Assembly: GCA_002401565.1 (NCBI GenBank)
Contig: NVTL01000016.1
Span: forward strand, 31,295-38,431
Source: Rhodospirillaceae bacterium
GTDB lineage: Bacteria > Pseudomonadota > Alphaproteobacteria > Rhodospirillales > Magnetovibrionaceae
Direction: 5' to 3'
Length of the DNA stretch: 7,137 bases
Under the pieces are notes generated by a model. It was not told the DNA's origin, searched no databases, and saw nothing but the letters and a program-made list of their open reading frames with translations. The stretch's first letter is position 1, and every line of letters starts with the position of its first letter. This document shows positions 4,223 to 7,137 of this stretch, in pieces. The translations under genes and the position numbers were made by a program.

Positions 4223-7137
4223 TTACAACGTCTGGTAAGGATAGTCTTGTAATGGCTTCACATCAAGTGTTCCTGCACGCAAAGCTTCAATTGCCCCTGC
4301 GGCGGCATGAGCACCTGCGACCGTTGTGTAATGTGGAACGTTGTTGGTCAGCGCCGATCTGCGAATGGTAAAGCTATCGGAAATCGCCTGAGCCCCATGC
4401 GTGGTATTGATCACCAATTGCACTTCGTCGGACAAAATAGCGTCCACACAATGCGGGTGACCTTCCAAGACTTTGTTGACCTTTTTAACGTCGATACCCT
4501 TCGCCGACAAATGATCCGCCGTGCCGCCCGTGGCAATAATTTTAAAGCCCTGTTCGACCAGTTTTTGCGCCACGTCAACAATCGCGTCTTTGTCGGCTTC
4601 TTTGACCGAAATAAACGCGGTGCCTTCGGTGGGCAGGCTGACGCTGGCCCCCAATTGAGATTTGGCAAAGGCTTTTTCGAATGTATCGTCAATGCCCATG
4701 ACTTCGCCCGTGGACTTCATTTCAGGGCCCAAGATAATGTCCACACCGGGGAAACGCGCAAACGGGAAGACTGCTTCTTTAACCGCAACGTGTTTCATTT
4801 TGGGTGTTTCATCCAATTTAAAGGTGGACAGTTTTACACCCGCCATCAAACGCGCCGCAATGTTTGCGACCGGAATGCCCGTGGCTTTCGCGACAAATGG
4901 TACAGTGCGAGACGCCCGTGGATTGACTTCCAACAAGTATACCGTGGTGCCCTGAACCGCGAACTGGATGTTCATCAAACCTTGAACTTTTAGCGCAATG
5001 GCTAAGGCCTTGGTTTGTTCGCGAATGTCTTCGATGATGGCATCGCTTAAGGAATATGGCGGCAAAGAACAGGCGGAATCGCCCGAGTGAATGCCCGCTT
5101 CTTCGATGTGCTGCATGATGCCCGCGATGTAAACATCGCCCGTGCCATCGGCCAAGGCGTCCACGTCAACTTCGACGGCCCCCTGCAGATAACTGTCCAA
5201 CAATACTGGGTTTTCCGGGCTGGCCTGAACAATGTTCGTCAGGTAACGCACCAATGATCCATGATCGTGAACGATTTCCATAGCCCGTCCGCCCAACACG
5301 TAACTGGGGCGCATAACCAACGGGAAACCAATTTTTGCGGCCACGGCTTCGGCTTCGTCGAAAGACCGCGCCATGCCGTTGGCGGGTTGTTTTAAGTTTA
5401 AATCGTGCAGCAATTGTTGGAACCGTTCGCGGTCTTCGGCCAAATCGATGGAATCCGGCGTGGTGCCAAGGATCGGAATGCCTGCGGCTTCCAAGGCGTT
5501 CGCTAATTTCAACGGAGTCTGTCCGCCAAATTGAACGATAACCCCTAAAAACTCACCGCTGGTTTGTTCGCGGCGAATAAGTTCGATGACGGTCTCGATG
5601 GTCAGAGGTTCAAAATACAAACGATCTGACGTATCGTAATCGGTCGACACGGTTTCTGGGTTGCAGTTCACCATAATGGCTTCGATGCCCAAATCTTTCA
5701 AAGCATAGGCCGCATGAACGCAGCAATAATCAAATTCGATGCCTTGGCCGATGCGATTTGGTCCGCCGCCCAAAATCGCAACTTTTTTACGGTCGGTGAC
5801 TTCGGCTTCGCATTCTGGTGGATTGATGCCATCGCCTTCGTAACAGCTGTACATATACGGAGTCTTGGACGGGAATTCTCCGGCACAGGTGTCCACGCGT
5901 TTGTAAACTGGGCGCACGCCTAATGCTATGCGGCGGCTGGACACTTTGCTGGGCAGAACTTCGGTCAGTTCGGCCAAGCGATCATCCGAAAAGCCCATCT
6001 TTTTGTATTTCAAAAGCTCAACCGCGTCCGTGGGCAGGCCGTTTGCAATTAAATCAGCCTCGGCGTTCACAATGCCTTCGATTTGGCGCAGGAACCAGGG
6101 TTCGTAATGGCAAGCTTTGTTGATTTGATCGACGTTAAGACCATGACGGAACGCCTGAGCAATCACCAACAATCGGTCGGTGGTTGGTTTGGCAAGGGCT
6201 GCGATGATGGCGTCCACATTCACATTTTCAGGGGTGCTGTCGGGATCAACGCCTTCGATTTGCATATCATTCAGGCCCGTTAAGCCCGTTTCCATGCTGC
6301 ACAGACCCTTTTGCAGAGATTCTTGGAACGTGCGGCCAATCGACATGGCTTCACCCACTGATTTCATGGCGGTGGTCAAATGTGGATCAGCACCGGGGAA
6401 TTTTTCGAATGTGAAACGCGGGATTTTTGTGACCACGTAATCGATGGTGGGCTCAAAGCTGGCCGGGGTGACACCGCCCGTAATGTCGTTTTTCAATTCA
6501 TCCAAAGTGTAACCAACCGCAAGCTTGGCAGCGATTTTGGCGATGGGGAACCCGGTGGCTTTGGATGCCAAGGCTGATGAACGTGACACCCGTGGGTTCA
6601 TCTCAATCACGATCAATTCGCCGTCTTCGGGATTTACGGCGAATTGTACGTTTGATCCACCCGTATCCACACCGATTTCACGCAACACCGCCAGACTGGC
6701 GTTGCGCATGATTTGATATTCTTTATCGGTCAGCGTCAGGGCAGGCGCAACCGTGACGGAATCGCCCGTGTGCACGCCCATGGGATCGATGTTTTCGATG
6801 GAACAAATGATGATGCAGTTGTCGGCACTATCGCGCACGACTTCCATTTCATATTCTTTCCAGCCCAGCACGGATTGCTCGACCAAAACTTCATGAACCG
6901 GCGATGCGGCTAAGCCACCCGATACGATTTCGTCAAATTCTTGCATGTTATAAGCAATGCCGCCGCCGATGCCGCCCATGGTGAAACTGGGGCGAATGAT
7001 CGCGGGCAGGCCGACTTGGTCCAAGGCCGCGCGGCCTTCTTCTAACGTTTTAACCACGGCGGAACGGGGCGTGCCCAGACCGATTTTAGTCATGGCGTTT
7101 TTAAACAATTGACGATCTTCGGCTTTTGCAATGGACT
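4223..7137 (-). CDS. carB: Carbamoyl-phosphate synthetase large subunit (5' end beyond window)
   Basis: With CarA (the glutaminase subunit, not in view) this cytoplasmic enzyme makes carbamoyl phosphate from bicarbonate, glutamine-derived ammonia and two ATP, feeding pyrimidine and arginine synthesis. 970 residues are visible. By alignment with remembered E. coli CarB (1073 aa), about 121 N-terminal residues lie past the right edge, including the first PreATP-grasp fold. Present in order are: the first ATP-grasp half ([65 protein letters not shown]), the oligomerisation region ([14 protein letters not shown]), the second half ([73 protein letters not shown]), and the C-terminal MGS-like allosteric domain ([36 protein letters not shown]). 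The frame is intact to TAA at 4223-4225. The neighbour greA follows after 111 nt. Confidence 0.98.
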   Translation of the reverse strand, partial: SIAKAEDRQLFKNAMTKIGLGTPRSAVVKTLEEGRAALDQVGLPAIIRPSFTMGGIGGGIAYNMQEFDEIVSGGLAASPVHEVLVEQSVLGWKEYEMEVVRDSADNCIIICSIENIDPMGVHTGDSVTVAPALTLTDKEYQIMRNASLAVLREIGVDTGGSNVQFAVNPEDGELIVIEMNPRVSRSSALASKATGFPIAKIAAKLAVGYTLDELKNDITGGVTPASFEPTIDYVVTKIPRFTFEKFPGADPHLTTAMKSVGEAMSIGRTFQESLQKGLCSMETGLTGLNDMQIEGVDPDSTPENVNVDAIIAALAKPTTDRLLVIAQAFRHGLNVDQINKACHYEPWFLRQIEGIVNAEADLIANGLPTDAVELLKYKKMGFSDDRLAELTEVLPSKVSSRRIALGVRPVYKRVDTCAGEFPSKTPYMYSCYEGDGINPPECEAEVTDRKKVAILGGGPNRIGQGIEFDYCCVHAAYALKDLGIEAIMVNCNPETVSTDYDTSDRLYFEPLTIETVIELIRREQTSGEFLGVIVQFGGQTPLKLANALEAAGIPILGTTPDSIDLAEDRERFQQLLHDLNLKQPANGMARSFDEAEAVAAKIGFPLVMRPSYVLGGRAMEIVHDHGSLVRYLTNIVQASPENPVLLDSYLQGAVEVDVDALADGTGDVYIAGIMQHIEEAGIHSGDSACSLPPYSLSDAIIEDIREQTKALAIALKVQGLMNIQFAVQGTTVYLLEVNPRASRTVPFVAKATGIPVANIAARLMAGVKLSTFKLDETPKMKHVAVKEAVFPFARFPGVDIILGPEMKSTGEVMGIDDTFEKAFAKSQLGASVSLPTEGTAFISVKEADKDAIVDVAQKLVEQGFKIIATGGTADHLSAKGIDVKKVNKVLEGHPHCVDAILSDEVQLVINTTHGAQAISDSFTIRRSALTNNVPHYTTVAGAHAAAGAIEALRAGTLDVKPLQDYPYQTL

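Noticed and set aside
4307..4993. 228-codon plus-strand frame and several shorter ones up to 6913
   Set aside because: All are antisense to carB, a strongly conserved gene with an intact frame, and show no domain of their own.
1..7137. CRISPR arrays, tRNA or rRNA genes, insertion sequences, vsr repair gene
   Set aside because: No repeated spacer pattern, no cloverleaf or rRNA sequence, no transposase or terminal repeats, and no Vsr-like frame were seen on either strand.

Overview
The window looks like a piece of an alphaproteobacterial-type chromosome with a restriction-modification (R-M) island beside housekeeping genes. The host assignment is an inference from the order carB-greA on one strand and the protein style. 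No rRNA or other taxonomic marker is present.

Left part (1-2700, + strand): a divergent partial ORF may start at the left edge on the minus strand (weak). After about 80 AT-rich bases with inverted repeats come two tandem genes. The first is a Dcm/M.EcoRII-type cytosine-5 DNA methyltransferase with an N-terminal helix-turn-helix (178-1428). The second, 2 nt downstream, is a 404-residue EcoRII-type endonuclease (1431-2645). They form a complete type II R-M system, probably for CCWGG or CCNGG. The methyltransferase is translated first, and its HTH could repress its own promoter. A strong hairpin with A/T tracts on both sides (2659-2694) ends the unit and also faces the convergent gene.

Right part (2751-7137, all minus strand, read right to left): carB (large subunit of carbamoyl-phosphate synthetase, cut by the right edge), greA (transcript cleavage factor), a GNAT acetyltransferase 14 nt after greA, then, after a gap of about 177 bases, a 78-residue two-helix membrane protein of unknown function. 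The carB-greA gap holds a GC-rich hairpin followed by a short U-rich run, and a perfect TATAAT just before it. The hairpin may therefore end carB or lie in a greA leader.

Sampled lines of the R-M genes have about 33-43% G+C, against about 48-68% in carB, which fits horizontal acquisition of the R-M pair. No transposase, integrase, tRNA, CRISPR array or vsr gene is visible. I do not see a clearly new system. The points most worth checking are the tandem M-R arrangement with its possible operators, the greA leader, and the small membrane protein.
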